Shown here: one piece after another, positions 45,534 to 55,053 of the stretch
How the letters are laid out: each line of letters begins with the position of its first letter
How positions within the stretch are numbered: the first letter of the stretch is position 1
From: Exophiala sp. HKRS030
Taxonomy: Eukaryota > Ascomycota > Eurotiomycetes > Chaetothyriales > Herpotrichiellaceae
DNA: 64,000 nt
NCBI GenBank assembly: GCA_023897205.1
Contig: JAHWDD010000011.1
Span: 496,001 to 560,000, forward strand
Direction of reading: 5' to 3'
Program-made: the position numbers and the translations under genes
The notes under the pieces: generated by a model
The model's database searches: none
Told to the model about the DNA's origin: nothing
Seen by the model: only the letters and a program-made list of their open reading frames with translations

Positions 45534-47079
45534 CTATGAATTGTCACTCATTGAGGTGGCCCAGACTTCTTCAAGGTCGGACATCACGGCTTTGGCAGCT
45601 CGGAAAGGTATTGTGATGTCGAAGAGCATTCTACTGATTGGAGCCCTCTGCTCCGGCGACCTGGCTCGAGCCCCAGCAATCCGAAGTGGAACAAGAAACA
45701 CTACGCCACTGAGATTGGTGTGGCGCATAGCGAGCATGGTGACGTCCAGGATTGTGCGAACGTGTTGCTGAACCTCTGACGGATCGAGAGAAGGAGTGAC
45801 CACACCTGATTGGCTCCATATACTGGAATAGTCGTAGGTTCCTGAATGATAGATTGAAATTGCCGAATAATATACCGCAGAAAGATACCGGTGGCCGGCT
45901 GCAGAATCTGTGCCATACCATTCTCGTGCCATGTGACTCCAAGTCGTCAATTCTGTTTTCAACATAGTGCCTTGCATAGCGAAGGTGTGAAGTTGGTCAC
46001 AGTCAGCCGCGGAGATGGAATGTGTCTCTTTGGACCGAATGAAGCTCGTCGTCCTACTCGTCATTGGTTAGTATCTTCCAGACGTGTCAGGTGATAGGTG
46101 TACCGAATGCAGAGGTCCGCCACCAAGGTCGCCAGGTCTAGAAGAGCCTCAAAAGGAGTCCAGTCTCCTGCATATGAGTCCAACCATACCTTCTGGGTCA
46201 GAGACCTCCATGGTGGCATTGTCAAAAATGACTCTTGAGAGAAGAGCATCGATCGAGCAATCTCGAAAATGCGGGCTTCGAGGTAGAATTCCCTGCCGGC
46301 GCCATGAGAGCAACCCTCTGGAGATAGCAGCTGGAGCAACCGCGATGTTCCATACAGCATATGGCGAATCCATCCATCCCCAGTGGTGTCATACATGAGC
46401 TAACCAGGTATCTCACTGTCAGATTGTGTCCATTCGCGCAATTGGAGGCTTAAAGATGTAACGGTGAAACAAACCTCAAATAAGCCCAGAAGCAGAGTGC
46501 TCCACGAAAGACCGACAATGTCACATCTCCCTACACACTCAATCTCTGATTGCAGAGCAGTCACAGCGTTGCGATAGTTAACGAGGGCGTCCCGTGTGCA
46601 TTGCGCGGACCCCGCAGAACGCAGTCGAGAAACCTGTAGAGCACCTATGGCTGAGGCTACATTTGACAAGCTCAGATTGTCCTCTAGGATCGAGTGGAAG
46701 GTGGAGCAGGAAGATCCTGGTCTGCCTGTGAAGCTGTTGCGGTCCAGGAACTTGTCGAAAAATTCAATCACATAGAGAGACTGCGTGTCAATCGCGAGAG
46801 GTCGAATCAATGGGCATGGCATCGGCAGCTGTGCTGCACTGTTTTCCTTTTCACGCTGCCCATCTCTCACTTTGATAGCCGTGTCTTGAGTAGGCGGGCA
46901 GCAATTCTTGCCTCGTCGAGTACAGTTGTCGCAGGGGATTTTACCCGAACACTGTGCGCCAATGTGAGTCATTGTCACACAATCAAGAAATTTTAGGGAG
47001 CTTCTACCTTGAGATGACTGGATGCGCATTGCACACACCGCAAGCGACGCTTTCGTAGGTCAAGTGGTCCGACGGTCAT
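45534..47079 (-). CDS. Zn2Cys6 fungal transcription factor
   Basis: Predicted nuclear regulator. The ATG at 47079 gives MTVGPLDLRKRRLRCVQCASSHLK. An intron (about 46931-47007) separates the first zinc cysteines from CSGKIPCDNCTRRGKNC. Spliced, the cluster is CxxC-x6-C-x5-C-xx-C-x6-C, complete. The rest is fungal-TF-like: IDTQSLYVIEFFDKFLDRNSFTG, SIGALQVSRLRSAG-type helices, GDGWIRHMLYGTSRLLQLLSPEG, FEIARSMLFSQESFLTMPPW and a C-terminal part (VQQHVRTILDVTMLA, MLFDITIPFRAAK). Four exons, about 440 residues. Convergent with the efflux pump and divergent from the hydrolase gene, so it is well placed to regulate them. Confidence 0.82.
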
Positions 47080-47622
47080 TTGCTGCCAGCTCCTCTAATT
47101 TGCAGGAGTCCAGTTGCCTCGGAATTTATGCGTAGCTCTCTTGGATTTTCTCATCCCGGTCTTATAACTGGAACAGGAATCATTCGGGCGAACCGTAGAA
47201 TGTGGCACAGTTTCAATTTCTGCGTGACGCGTAGTTTTGTTGCTTCATTCCCGTGTTAATGTAGAAGTTGGGGTGCAAGGTCATAGTTTGCGGGATTTGA
47301 AAGTCTTGACAGTCTCGCCAAACTCGCTAGCCAAAGCCACTAAACCACAATAGGTAGCATTCGCGCGAGGTGGAGCTACAGAGTACATCATATTGCACCA
47401 TGTCTGTGAGGTGGGATGTGGAATTCGTGAGATCAAATAGAGTAGATGGTCACCAAAGGGGAGATTGCGAGACAATGGAAATCCTCTGTTGTCTACATAA
47501 ACCACAAAGTCTCGCACCATGGCACGGAAGACCAGATATCTGTGAACGCACTATCCCCTTTCCTTTCTTCATATTACAGAATACTCTGCTGAATTTGCAA
47601 GCGCCATTGAGCTCCGACAAAA
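47080..47622. promoter_or_regulatory. Divergent promoter between Zn2Cys6 regulator and secreted hydrolase
   Basis: A 543-nt shared upstream region. No clear CGG/CCG palindrome was seen, and nothing else was recognised. Confidence 0.35.
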
Positions 47623-48795
47623 ATGGTTTCATTCATCCAAGCAGCAGTTGCCTCAATGCTTCTCAAAGCATGCCTTGCTTTCAATGCCACCATTCCGCCC
47701 CCGAAAGGACCGTTCGGGGTTGCTAGCACCACTGCTGAACTCATCAACGCCAAAATGCTCGATCCTTACTCCCCTACCAAACAAGAGCGTCGGCTTATGG
47801 TATCTGCTTTCTATCCTCTAGCAGAGGTAGATGATTGCCAGCAAACTAAAGTCCCCTATATGTCCGCAGGGACTGCCGCCTTCTACGACCAGCAGTACAG
47901 CGCAGTCGGGCTGCCCAATGGGACATTTGAAGCGATACAGCTGACGCTCTGCCGGAATACAGCTTTGTATGGATCTTCGAAGAACACATATCCCCTGGCT
48001 ATCTTCTCGCCAGGGCTGGGTGATTCTCGACTGCTCTACAGCAATATCGCCGCGTCGCTGGCAGCTCAAGGCTATGTGGTTGTAACCGTGGATCACCCGT
48101 ATGACGCTGATGTTGTCGAATTCCCAAGTGGCGACCTGGTGATGGCGGCGAATATTAATGACTCCGATGTCAATCAACTTGATGGGGCATTGGCCGTTCG
48201 AGTCAAAGACCTCTCCTTTGTCATTGACCAAATGCGAAACCGAACACTCACGCGAGGCCTCTTTAAAAACCTGTACGGCAAAGTGAACCCGACGAAAGCG
48301 TTGGTCTTTGGGCATTCGTTCGGAGGGGCAGCAGCAGCTTCTATAATGTCACAAGATCATCGAGCTATCGGGGGTGTCAATCTCGACGGGACCTTCTTTG
48401 GCACGGTTGTTTCTGGTGGCCTGGACAGACCGTTCATGATCTTCGCACATGAAGGCAAAAATCAATCCACTGATCCGAGCTGGGCAACGGTATGGCCGCA
48501 CTTGAAAGACTCAAAGGTCCAGACATCGGTTATCGGCAGCGCGCATGGTAGCTTTCTGGATTTCCCAGTGATTATCGATACACTTGGGCTTCGCCCGCAG
48601 CTTCCTCCGCAGCTGCTTTCAGAACTGATCGGAACTGTTAAGGGAGATCGCATGCTCACTATTTTGACGACCTACATCAGCGCGTTCTTTGATTTTGTCT
48701 TGGGATATGCTCCATCACCACTGTTACAGCATGGTAGTCCTGCGTTCCCAGAGGTTATTATCGTAAATTCGACGTTAGTTGAGAAGTCACGATAA
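47623..48795 (+). CDS. Secreted PAF-acetylhydrolase/lipase-like alpha/beta hydrolase
   Basis: Intronless, 390 residues. A signal peptide (MVSFIQAAVASMLLKACLAF) precedes PPPKGPFGV, the common start of fungal PAF-acetylhydrolase-like proteins. The oxyanion region is LAIFSPGLGDSRLLYSN. The nucleophile is Ser232 in FGHSFGGAAAAS, the acid is probably Asp in GVNLDGTFFG (about residue 256), and the base is His in GSAHGSFLDFP (about 307). It is predicted to act outside the cell on small ester or acyl groups; family members include phospholipase-A2-like and cutinase-like esterases. It may supply a substrate to the cluster by hydrolysing an extracellular ester. No damage was seen. Confidence 0.85.
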   Translation: MVSFIQAAVASMLLKACLAFNATIPPPKGPFGVASTTAELINAKMLDPYSPTKQERRLMVSAFYPLAEVDDCQQTKVPYMSAGTAAFYDQQYSAVGLPNGTFEAIQLTLCRNTALYGSSKNTYPLAIFSPGLGDSRLLYSNIAASLAAQGYVVVTVDHPYDADVVEFPSGDLVMAANINDSDVNQLDGALAVRVKDLSFVIDQMRNRTLTRGLFKNLYGKVNPTKALVFGHSFGGAAAASIMSQDHRAIGGVNLDGTFFGTVVSGGLDRPFMIFAHEGKNQSTDPSWATVWPHLKDSKVQTSVIGSAHGSFLDFPVIIDTLGLRPQLPPQLLSELIGTVKGDRMLTILTTYISAFFDFVLGYAPSPLLQHGSPAFPEVIIVNSTLVEKSR

Positions 48796-49551
48796 TAGGG
48801 AAAAGAAAGAAACATGCAGTCGGGAGATAGCGAGATCTGAGGGGATTCGCCAATTGTAGTAGAAGACTCCATAGAGATCGGTAGGATGCATGAACTCCGA
48901 GTACATGGCATTGGGGTAGACTGGATCGCTATGGTCCCTGCTGAGTCCCTACAGCCACCCAGGGTCGCAGGCTCAGACTTGCACCTTGGATAACAAAATC
49001 TCAAGCTCGATTTGTGGTATCATTTCGAGGTATATCTCCATTGTTGCAGCTCAAGAATATAAACAGGCCTGGGGATATTTCAAGTCGGAGGTGATGTGAT
49101 CTTACAGGGTAGATGTCTTCAGACAGGCGAATGAGATAACGGGAGTGAAGATCCCTAACGGTCCGGGCATTCCAATTGAACCAGCAACCATCGTCCACCA
49201 GAACACTGATTATGTCTGACGTCCTTATTCTACGATAGCACGGAGGAGTGTAGCTCGTACGTGCGATAAAACCTCTGCTACTTCTGTGAGGGCAAAAGAA
49301 ATTCTAGAAGGTCCGATCTCTTCTTCAGGTAAACACGTCAGAGACAATGGGCTTTCAACTAGTTCATCACAGTCATGAAGATGCCGATCGAGTGGACTTG
49401 GTTGAGTGATCTTCTGACTGAAGACCATTTAGTCATGAATTCCAAATTCCGCATTATTGCTACCCATGTGCATATTATATGTACACAGATTTGTTTCCCA
49501 ATATCTCTCGCAGTCGTTCCAATTTTCCCGCCTGAATATCAATAAATATGT
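48796..49551. other. Intergenic region, no firm gene
   Basis: Convergent 3' ends of the hydrolase and P450 genes with about 750 nt between them. A 67-codon ATG-started frame on the minus strand (49225-49428, MVFSQKITQPSPLDRHLHD) has protein-like composition but no domain and no extension, so I do not call it. Confidence 0.3.
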
Positions 49552-51225
49552 CTACGAAGTCTCCTTAGTTACTTCCCGCAGTGCCTGAGCGACAATCGTG
49601 GCCCTCTCCGGCGATCGTGCGAAGATATCAAAGTCGAAATAGCGAGGCTGAACATTGAAACCGATCGTATAGTCGTAGTCCGGAATGGACACTGCTTTCC
49701 CGTCGGTGTCAATTTTCCTCCGCAGATCTAGAGCCCAGGCAATGCGAGCTCCGAGAATGTTCATGGATCGCTCAGCAATATTCTGTCCAGGACATATCCG
49801 CCTCCCGAATCCAAAACAAGAGTAGTTCTGCAGGTTGGGATATTTGGTCAACGGTTCTCGGTAAGTCTGGGGAAACTCGGGGCTTAACCAGCGCTCTGGC
49901 CGGAAGCTCTCAGGATCTGGGTAGAGGGCCGGGTCGCGATGAATCGCCCACTGATTCGCATGAAACACTGTTCCCTCTGAGAAAGAGAATCCTTGATAGG
50001 TATCATCCTGGATCAACTGATGTGGCACCCCACCTGCCGTGACCGGCCTCCAGCGCAAGACCTCTTTGATGACGGCACGAACAGTGGGCAATTCCGCCAT
50101 GTCGTCGAAATTCGGCATTCGAGTCTTGGCCACTTCATCGACTTCTTTCTGGATTTTGGTCTGCCATTCGGGATGGAGGCACATGGCGAGACAAAAGGAC
50201 ATCATCGCGGCGGCAGTTGTGCCACTTCCAGCCTCGAACAGGGTACCAATCACGTAAGCGCCCTCATCGTCGGAGAGTTTATACGCTTCTTGGTTTTCAA
50301 GGAACGTCTTTGTGAATGATTCGGGCACATCTTTGGTCTTCATGGTCTCTCGAACATCGTTTTGAAGTTTCCGGAACAAACTTAGCTCTTCTGTACGGAG
50401 TTGTAGAGCCTCCTGCTTGAATGGAGCCAGCCCCGTTGGAAGGTGTTTCAAGAGTGGGATTGAATCAACAAGATACGTCCCTGGGGATGCCACCCTTTCA
50501 ACGTTTTTGCCAACTGTAATAATTCGCTGAAACTCTTCCTCTTGGCCGGTTTTGATCCACCGGCCAAAGCCGATCCTAAAGACAACTCCAGAAGCGTATT
50601 GCTCGAACCATTGCTCATATTTACTGGGCTCTCTCAATATTCTCGAGAGAAGCTTGATCGATTCGATTTCTTGAACAGGTTGATAGGAGTCCGCTGCCAC
50701 GGGCATAGTCAATTGGTGCATGAGCTTGCGTCCTCGTCGCCACAGTTCTGCCACGGTATGGTTAGCTTCTAGCTCATTGCTTGCGCATGAAGGGAAAAAG
50801 TCTCACCATTATAAGGTAAAAGCAGAGGCCGTAGGTTGTTTGACAATAATTCTGACGCGAATGCAAGCTGCTCGCGTGATGAGTAGATTGAACCTCGTTC
50901 TCGGAGAAGCTCATTGGCGATTTTTTCAGTCGACAACACAACATGCTTTCGACCAGCGATATTCAGCTGATATATCGACCCATACTGATCAGCCCATTCC
51001 TTGAACTTGAGCCAGGAGTGATGTGGCGGTATCTGAAAGAGATTTCCGAAAAGCGGTATACCTGCTCCAGCATCAGCAACCCCCAAGTCATTACAGCTTT
51101 CCCCAATGTTGGAACTTACCACGAGGTCCTGGCGGCGCATTTTTGGTTTCCGGCTTCTTCCACTTCCACCAAAACAGAAATGCAAGTACAAGCAGAGGGT
51201 ATAGTAGAGGAGCAGTTTGCAACAT
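49552..51225 (-). CDS. Cytochrome P450 monooxygenase
   Basis: Membrane-anchored haem monooxygenase in the ER. Three exons, about 510 residues. Exon 1, from the ATG at 51225, encodes the anchor MLQTAPLLYYPLLVLAFLFW, the stop-transfer KWKKPETK and the proline hinge NAPPGPR. Exon 2 has GIPLFGNLFQIPPHHSW. Exon 3 (49552-50754) carries the I-helix oxygen motif EAGSGTTAAAM, the K-helix ExxR in KEVLRWRP, the PERW-type FRPERWLSPEF and the haem loop SCFGFGRRICPGQNIAE with the Cys thiolate. All signatures are intact. It resembles fungal multi-substrate P450s of the CYP64/O-methylsterigmatocystin-oxidoreductase type. It does not match the CYP504 phenylacetate hydroxylases known to feed homogentisate, judging by the haem loop. 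Substrate unknown. Confidence 0.92.
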
Positions 51226-51749
51226 GATGTTCTCGATGGATCCTACATCGAGAGTGAGGGCCTGGTGGCAGATGCGGACTTTATAGCCGAAGAGGAGAAA
51301 CCATCAGATGCTCGATCTGATGGTCAGCAGCATCAACGACAAATTGAGCCTTGAGAAAGTAGGCATTTCGACATTAAACTTGCAGTGATTCGTTGCCCAC
51401 CGATTAGGCAAGCAGACCTCGGGGTATCTCGATTCTTTTGTGCGCGGCCCGTCAACCCCACAGCACGCATGCCCCACGATCATACCTTTTTTGAGTTGGA
51501 CTTGAATTTTTTAGGGGGAGAGTGGTCCCAATGCAGATCACACTTTACGAATATATTCTAGGCCGTTGAGAAATGGGACAATTAGGTCCTACGTGTGACT
51601 TGACTCATTACGCCTTAGAGGTGTATTGGTGAACTAGACTCCCACTGACGAGCTGAACCCCACAGCGTTTTGTGGGCGAGAGTTTTTGAACCCCGGGAAG
51701 ACCCCAGATTCTCAACTCTGCATTACCCGAATAGCTAAGGAGTATGAGG
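51226..51749. other. Intergenic region, no gene seen
   Basis: Upstream of the P450 gene. A poly-T and poly-G tract (GAATTTTTTAGGGGGAGAG) lies near 51505-51525. It may contain the eroded N-terminal part of the adjacent oxidoreductase pseudogene, but I could not align it. Confidence 0.35.
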
Positions 51750-52638
51750 AACGTGTAAACAGGCGATATCGACGAGTAAAAGAGTGATGCAGGACTGTGG
51801 TCCGACACACACAGACCGCCTTTCAAGCTTATTGTAGAATCTGCGTCCTCTCAGCGTCAAAAGATTGACATTCAGCTCGTACACGCCGGCCGTAAGGCGA
51901 GCACCGTGCCCCCTGGCGTTTGTGGCAGAGACTGCCACCGCTCAATGTTGAGGGCTTGCCAGATGATGTATGGGGTCCGTCAGCCCTCGTATCCGTTGAT
52001 ACGTACCCACTGCCGCAAGACGTGACGCTCGAACAAATCGAAGCTTTCAAGTTCGCCTGGGTTGCCGCGGTGAAACGCGCTCTTAACATTGGATTTGACG
52101 TGATCGAGATCCATGGGGGCCATGATTATCTGCTCTCTTTTGATTCGCCTGCCACCAACGAACGAACGGATCGATATGGGAGTAGCTGCAAAATCGTACG
52201 CGACTGACGAGAGAGATTGTCGAATTGACTCGCTAGTCTCTTCTCAAAACCACTCCTCTCTTCCTCCGAATCTCGCCACAGATATGCTCGAAGACGATGC
52301 ATCGCTGAGCGAGTCCTGGATCCTCAAGTCCACTCTGAAGCTGGCACCCATCTTGGCTTTCCTGCGTTGATCTGTTGAACGTGTCATCCGGTAGAAACCA
52401 TAATCTACAGCAGCATATCCGAAGGGCCCCGGCTTTTCAGTCACCGTTTGCGAAAGCGGTCAAAGAAACTGTCAGCGATAAATTGTCAGTATGAGCCGTC
52501 GGAATGATACTAGAGGGTAAACTAGCAGACGGCTTGGTCGAGTCGGTGGGACGTCCCTTCCAAAAGAATTCTGGCCAGGTTTGGACTTGGGCAGACGAAC
52601 TCAGTGTTCAGACAGATGAAGCGCTCCAGATAGATTAG
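51750..52638 (+). pseudogene. Old Yellow Enzyme family NADH:flavin oxidoreductase pseudogene
   Basis: Collinear fragments of an FMN-dependent OYE-type reductase in shifting frames. In order: GLWSD and then KLIVESASSQRQKIDIQLVHAGRKAST (51811-51910; the normal IQLxHAGRK signature); a one-base shift to GLPDDVWGPSALVSVDTYPLPQDVTLEQIEAFK and FDVIEIHGGHDYLL; a shift to QNRTRLTREIVELT; a shift to ATDMLEDDASLSESW and LKLAPILA; then VSSGRNHN and SPFAKAVKE; and VGRPFQKNSGQVWTW ending at a stop at 52636-52638. An in-frame TAA precedes GLWSD. At least three frameshifts and one stop rule out a working protein. The N-terminal ~100 residues are missing. It adjoins the P450 and may once have belonged to the same pathway. 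Confidence 0.85.
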
Positions 52639-53198
52639 GATTTTGTCAGTAGGCAAGCCGTTAGAACGAAGCAATAGATTGAGCATGCAGGCCGATATCA
52701 GGCCACCAATACGCTACAAACAAAGGGTACCTAGTAGCGATGGTCGAGACGGAAAGACCCTGGCGGGCATTTGATAGCTGGTTGGTGAATGCGTTGCTGG
52801 TACAATTGGTCGCTACCAACTGCGGAGATGGAGTCGTGGGCAGTCGAAAGTGCTGATTTCGAAATGTTGAGGCAGTCTCGATTTCGCTTACGCTGAAGAT
52901 AGGAATGCCGTATGTGTTGATACAGCGTTTGGGTTCGACCGACAGTGAGTAACAGCTTGGCCGCAGGTACGACTTCACGGACAAAAATAGTGCAGCCAGC
53001 AGGAACGACATCGACCATGTTGACCGATAGCAACTCATGTCAGGCAAAAAGGTTCTGACCACCATCAGTAAAAAATTCGTCCAGGGAGAAGCAAGCGAAT
53101 GAATGCACCTGATATTGATCTCAATAGCCTTGTTACAGTAATAAAGGTGCGATCTCATAATCCGAATCACAACTGACATCAGATTGTCTAGATCACTT
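52639..53198. other. Intergenic region with an unassigned open frame
   Basis: A 172-codon frame on the minus strand (52661-53179) starts with ATG but has no recognisable domain, and a second overlapping minus frame includes the protein-like NMVDVVPAGCTIFVREVVPA. Either could be an eroded exon; neither supports a gene call. Confidence 0.3.
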
Positions 53199-54455
53199 CT
53201 ATTTGCAGACTGCTCGCATCCCTTGAATTAGATCAGCCAAGAGGTCTTCAGGACTTTCCACACCGACGCTGATTCGCAAGAGATCCTTGGTCACGGTTGA
53301 GTCGGTCATCGTCCGCCATTCAATCAAACTTTCGACACCACCTAGGCTTGTCGCGTGGTGGAAGAGGAGCAGCTTAGAAGGCAAGCTTTTCGCAAAATCG
53401 ACTTCTCGAACAGTGAGAGCAAACACCGGTCCGAAGCCCCGAGGCATTTGCCTTAGCAGCCAGCCTTCCGCGTCAGCGTCGGCTTCGAGGCTAGCGTGAT
53501 GGATCTCTTTGACCACTTTCTGGACGGTCAGAGCGTCTTTGACGGGGAGAATATTTGTCCCTGCCGATCGGGGAGACACGGTCATTGCCGAGTGCAAGGC
53601 GCGCACGATGAACTCGGCAGACCCACTCTGCCTCAAGACTCGCATTTCGAGAGTTCGGACGCTTCGAGTTGCGAGCCAACTGTCGAAACCGGCCAAAGCC
53701 GACCCGAGATACAACCTGTCTCGGTGTAACTGCTGGAGCCATGTGCCGCCGCCTTTGACTGCTAACAACCCGGCCAGCAGGTCGGAATGACCACCGATAT
53801 ACTTTGTTGCCGAGTGCATCACCACGTCCGCGCCGTGGAGAAACGGATCTTGCAGTGGAGGGGGTGCGAACGTCGAGTCCACGCTCAGATACGCTCCCCG
53901 TGAATGAGCGCGGTCAGCGTAATACTGGATATTTAAAACCCGTCCCGTCGGATTCACCGGCGTTTCGAGATGGACCAGGTCGCCTGGGCCCAGTTGGTCG
54001 ACGGCACAATCAAGCGAGAGCACCTCAGTCCCAGACGCCCGTGCATAGAGCTCGAGTGTCCCATGACAGCCGTGATAACCAGCTCCGATCGAAACCCGTT
54101 TCGGGTTAAGCATGTTCAGTAGTGCATTGAACGCGCCCAGGCCGGAGGAGTATGCTATGCATGGATGTTCCAGGACAGACGACAACACCGCTTCCAGGCG
54201 CGACAGTCCCGGCGTAGACTGCCTCGAGTAGCAGTGCTCCCCGTTGTCGAGCACAGGGTACGAAGGCCTCTCGTGATGTGGACGAAGGCGGTCCACGGCT
54301 CGAGGATATCGAAATGTTGTGGTGACGTGAATAGCTGGTGCCACGTCATCGATGTTGTTGAGGACGTCGTCCGCATGTACTGCTCTGGTAGAATTGGAAA
54401 GCGATGGTAAAGCCGATTTCAGGCTTGTTTGGAAGAGTTGCGAGTCCTCGTCCAT
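53199..54455 (-). CDS. Cys/Met-metabolism PLP-dependent enzyme (cystathionine gamma-synthase/lyase-like)
   Basis: Fold-type I PLP enzyme of trans-sulfuration type, acting on homoserine esters, cystathionine or methionine/cysteine. Intronless, 418 residues, normal length, ATG at 54455. Blocks are: AIHVTTTFRYPR, CYSRQSTPGLSRLEAVLSSV, AYSSGLGAFNALL (phosphate-binding loop), VHLETPVNPTGRV, LSVDSTFAPPPLQDPFLHGAD and the Schiff-base lysine (Lys218) in MHSATKYIGGHSDLL. The C-terminus has the substrate-binding SLGGVESLIEWRT, where housekeeping enzymes have SLGGxESL followed by P, and ends LLRISVGVESPEDL. Exact reaction (synthase or lyase) cannot be told. Its upstream region carries CTCCG and CGGAG half-sites, and the next upstream gene is a Zn2Cys6 regulator on the same strand. 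Confidence 0.88.
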   Translation of the reverse strand: MDEDSQLFQTSLKSALPSLSNSTRAVHADDVLNNIDDVAPAIHVTTTFRYPRAVDRLRPHHERPSYPVLDNGEHCYSRQSTPGLSRLEAVLSSVLEHPCIAYSSGLGAFNALLNMLNPKRVSIGAGYHGCHGTLELYARASGTEVLSLDCAVDQLGPGDLVHLETPVNPTGRVLNIQYYADRAHSRGAYLSVDSTFAPPPLQDPFLHGADVVMHSATKYIGGHSDLLAGLLAVKGGGTWLQQLHRDRLYLGSALAGFDSWLATRSVRTLEMRVLRQSGSAEFIVRALHSAMTVSPRSAGTNILPVKDALTVQKVVKEIHHASLEADADAEGWLLRQMPRGFGPVFALTVREVDFAKSLPSKLLLFHHATSLGGVESLIEWRTMTDSTVTKDLLRISVGVESPEDLLADLIQGMRAVCK

Positions 54456-55053
54456 CTCGTCGTGCCGTTCGTATCCTTCTTAAGCCCTGGCTTGTGTACC
54501 CCGCAGATAGAGTCGGAAAAAGGCCACTGGGGAATGTCAAGTAGGTGTTTGGCAGTGTATTTGACACCAAAGGGATGGATGTTGCTGCTGCTAATGATAC
54601 TTCACCGAAAGAAATCATTAGAGAATCGCTTGCAGCAAGAGTAAACCATCTAGGCTTGTATATAATTGTTTAATTTCCCAGATGTTTGCGTCTACGGCTA
54701 CGGCCATGGAGGTACGGTGTCTCCTCCGACACGTTGAAAACAGTGGAGACGGAGGTTGCTGGTGGACGATGCATATTGGATCTCCGGTCATTGAAAGATA
54801 TTCATATGCCGTCGGTCCGTCGGTCGTTCTGGCATGAGCCCAATTGTGTCCCTGTGTAGTGCTGTCAATACTAGGCATTGTTTTCTTTTCGCGGAAGCCC
54901 ATTCCGAAACTTCATAGGATCTGTTCAACAGATCATGCCTTGGCTGTGCTTCGAGGAGCACGGCGACGGAATCAGAAAAGCATATAACTTGGTGATATTC
55001 AGTCATGAGGTATTACATATGAGGTTTTACATAGGTCTGAAGATATTCTCTCT
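54456..55053. promoter_or_regulatory. Promoter region of the PLP-enzyme gene with CTCCG/CGGAG half-sites
   Basis: A 598-nt region upstream of the PLP enzyme. CTCCG at 54724-54728 and CGGAG at 54750-54754 form an inverted pair 21 nt apart, within a larger GTCTCC...GGAGAC inverted repeat. They resemble the tighter palindromes in two other promoters of this block. Confidence 0.45.

Noticed and set aside
48672..49004. 110-codon minus-strand frame overlapping the end of the hydrolase gene
   Set aside because: It partly runs antisense to a well-supported gene and has no domain.
49552..51225. P450 as a phenylacetate hydroxylase feeding the HGD paralogue
   Set aside because: The haem loop FGFGRRICPGQ does not look like the CYP504 type, so the link was not claimed.
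52661..53179. 172-codon minus-strand frame between the OYE pseudogene and the PLP-enzyme gene
   Set aside because: It has an ATG but no recognisable domain, and an overlapping frame looks equally protein-like. It is not enough for a gene.
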